Source: Chara braunii (taxonomy: Eukaryota > Streptophyta > Charophyceae > Charales > Characeae). From it: a stretch of 64,000 nucleotides of DNA. The notes beneath the pieces are model-generated. The model did not search any database. It saw only the letters and a list, made by a program, of their open reading frames with translations, and was not told where the DNA came from. The DNA is taken from NCBI GenBank assembly GCA_003427395.1, contig BFEA01000022.1, forward strand, positions 2,499,448-2,563,447, in the 5' to 3' direction. Shown here piece after piece: positions 63,192 through 64,000 of the stretch. A program made the position numbers and the translations under genes. Every line of letters begins with the position of its first letter. Positions within the stretch are counted from its first letter, which is position 1.

Positions 63192-64000
63192 TGTGGCATA
63201 TTGTGTAGCCACACGGGCCTGCAGGGCCCGTTCCGCATTCTCAGCCTAAAAGCCTAGAAATAAGGGCCTACAGGCCGTGTGTCGTTTCAGCCTGAAAGAC
63301 TGAAAACGAGGTCCTGCAGGCCCTATGTCGTTTCAGCCTAAAACAGGGCTTTCAGCCCTGAGTCTTTTCAGCCTGAAACGGAGGGCCACTTTCGGGCCCT
63401 CATAAGATCGTCCTGCCCTAGAACTCAGGCAACAAACCACGGTTTCGGGAACAGGCTATTTTTGGCATGTTCCCCACGCCAGCCTCAACAAGAGTTGCAG
63501 CGCCAGCCCCTGGCTTGCCCTGGCATTGGCAAGAGCAGCCTCCTGGACTGCCTCGCCCTGCAGCTGCAGGCAGTCAGGAGGCAAGCCGAGTAGTACATAG
63601 GGAGTTCCCATGCACTTCACGGGCAGGTAGTTGGACAGCAGGCAGGAGGCAGTCTTCAGGATTCGGCAGCAGCACTCTGGAGGAGCGCTGCAGGAGTAGC
63701 TTAGCGCGAGCAGTAGTCTTCAGCGCAGGGCGCTAGTAGCTGCAGGAGTAGTCTTCAGCGCAGGGCGCTAAGTAGTGGTAGTGGTAGTAGTGTTGGAGAG
63801 AGATGGCTGGCGGAGGCCAGCGAGACTTACCTGTGGTGCCATAGCTCCAGCTCCATCTTCGAGGTACCTGCATCAAGGCGCCAACTTCACAGGTTAGTAC
63901 CGGACAGAGAGAGAGAGAGAGAGAGAGTTCTTCTTCTTCCTCTTCTAAGTCCACCATCTCTTCTTCACCCTCTCGCCACCTGATTCTCAGTATCAGCGGA
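63192..64000 (+). repeat. 3' LTR of element E, incomplete at window end
   Basis: 809 bases matching 55434 onward. Differences include TTGAGGG/TGCAGGG early on, AGGAGTTG/AAGAGTTG, and a much shorter GA microsatellite (63904-63927 against 56148-56211). The TATA-containing end lies outside the window. Confidence 0.95.

Larger units (their letters stand above)
55434..64000 (+). mobile_element. Element E: Ty3/gypsy LTR retrotransposon, 3' LTR cut by window end
   Basis: 5' LTR, tRNA-Met primer site, leader, gag, protease, RT, RNase H, integrase, polypurine tract and start of the 3' LTR, all plus strand and in gypsy order. Many frameshifts and stops make it non-autonomous today. The proteins are of the type abundant in Chara-like genomes. 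By eye the LTR copies differ at only a few per cent of positions, so it is among the younger insertions. It lies in the intron after the second ATPase exon. Confidence 0.9.

Overview
This is eukaryotic DNA, most likely from a charophyte green alga of the Chara type. That attribution is inference: the gag and pol proteins resemble those I associate with Chara braunii, the primer sites fit plant initiator tRNA-Met and tRNA-Asp, and degenerate TTTAGGG-type repeats are present. The window is a repeat-choked stretch of one host gene. Two short plus-strand exons, 2266-2349 and 53670-53747, encode adjoining pieces of the actuator domain of a plasma-membrane-type (P2B) calcium-transporting ATPase. Both have canonical AG/GT borders and phase 0, and the family sequence continues from one directly into the other. 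If they are consecutive, the intron between them is about 51.3 kb and is built almost entirely of retrotransposons and satellites.

Layout. 1-2265: upstream, probably intronic, with a small tandem repeat. 2350-4713: intron with a CT microsatellite (sequence gap inside) and a minisatellite. 4714-11278: element A, a plus-strand Ty3/gypsy retrotransposon cut off inside RNase H. 11279-17371 plus 39297-about 40990: element B, a minus-strand chromovirus split in two by element C. 17372-39296: element C, a 21.9 kb LTR retroelement. 41.0-45.0 kb: AT-rich and GC-rich repeats without genes. 45.1-47.9 kb: a tandem array of 91/92-bp monomers in three subfamily blocks. 48.2-50.0 kb: unassigned. 50.0-53.2 kb: remnant of a minus-strand element (D). 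53.67 kb: second host exon. 54009-55312: reversed solo LTR of the element A family. 55434 to the window end: element E, a Ty3/gypsy element whose 3' LTR runs off the edge.

Element C is the standout. It has 4.0-4.3 kb LTRs with TGTC...GACA ends, a tRNA-Asp primer site (the others use tRNA-Met), and between primer site and gag about 7 kb of tightly packed same-strand ORFs. These include a tandem pair of about 110-residue proteins and a family of at least five paralogous 210-285-residue proteins that I cannot assign to any known domain. Starts and stops of neighbours touch or overlap, as in an operon. A gag-protease-RT-RNase H-integrase module with unusual catalytic motifs follows. Gag and pol carry several frameshifts and a stop, while most accessory frames are open. 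Elements A, B, D and E are all decayed by frameshifts and stops; A and B also carry 242-bp and 226-bp internal tandem duplications. No rRNA gene, convincing tRNA gene, CRISPR array or complete host gene was seen.
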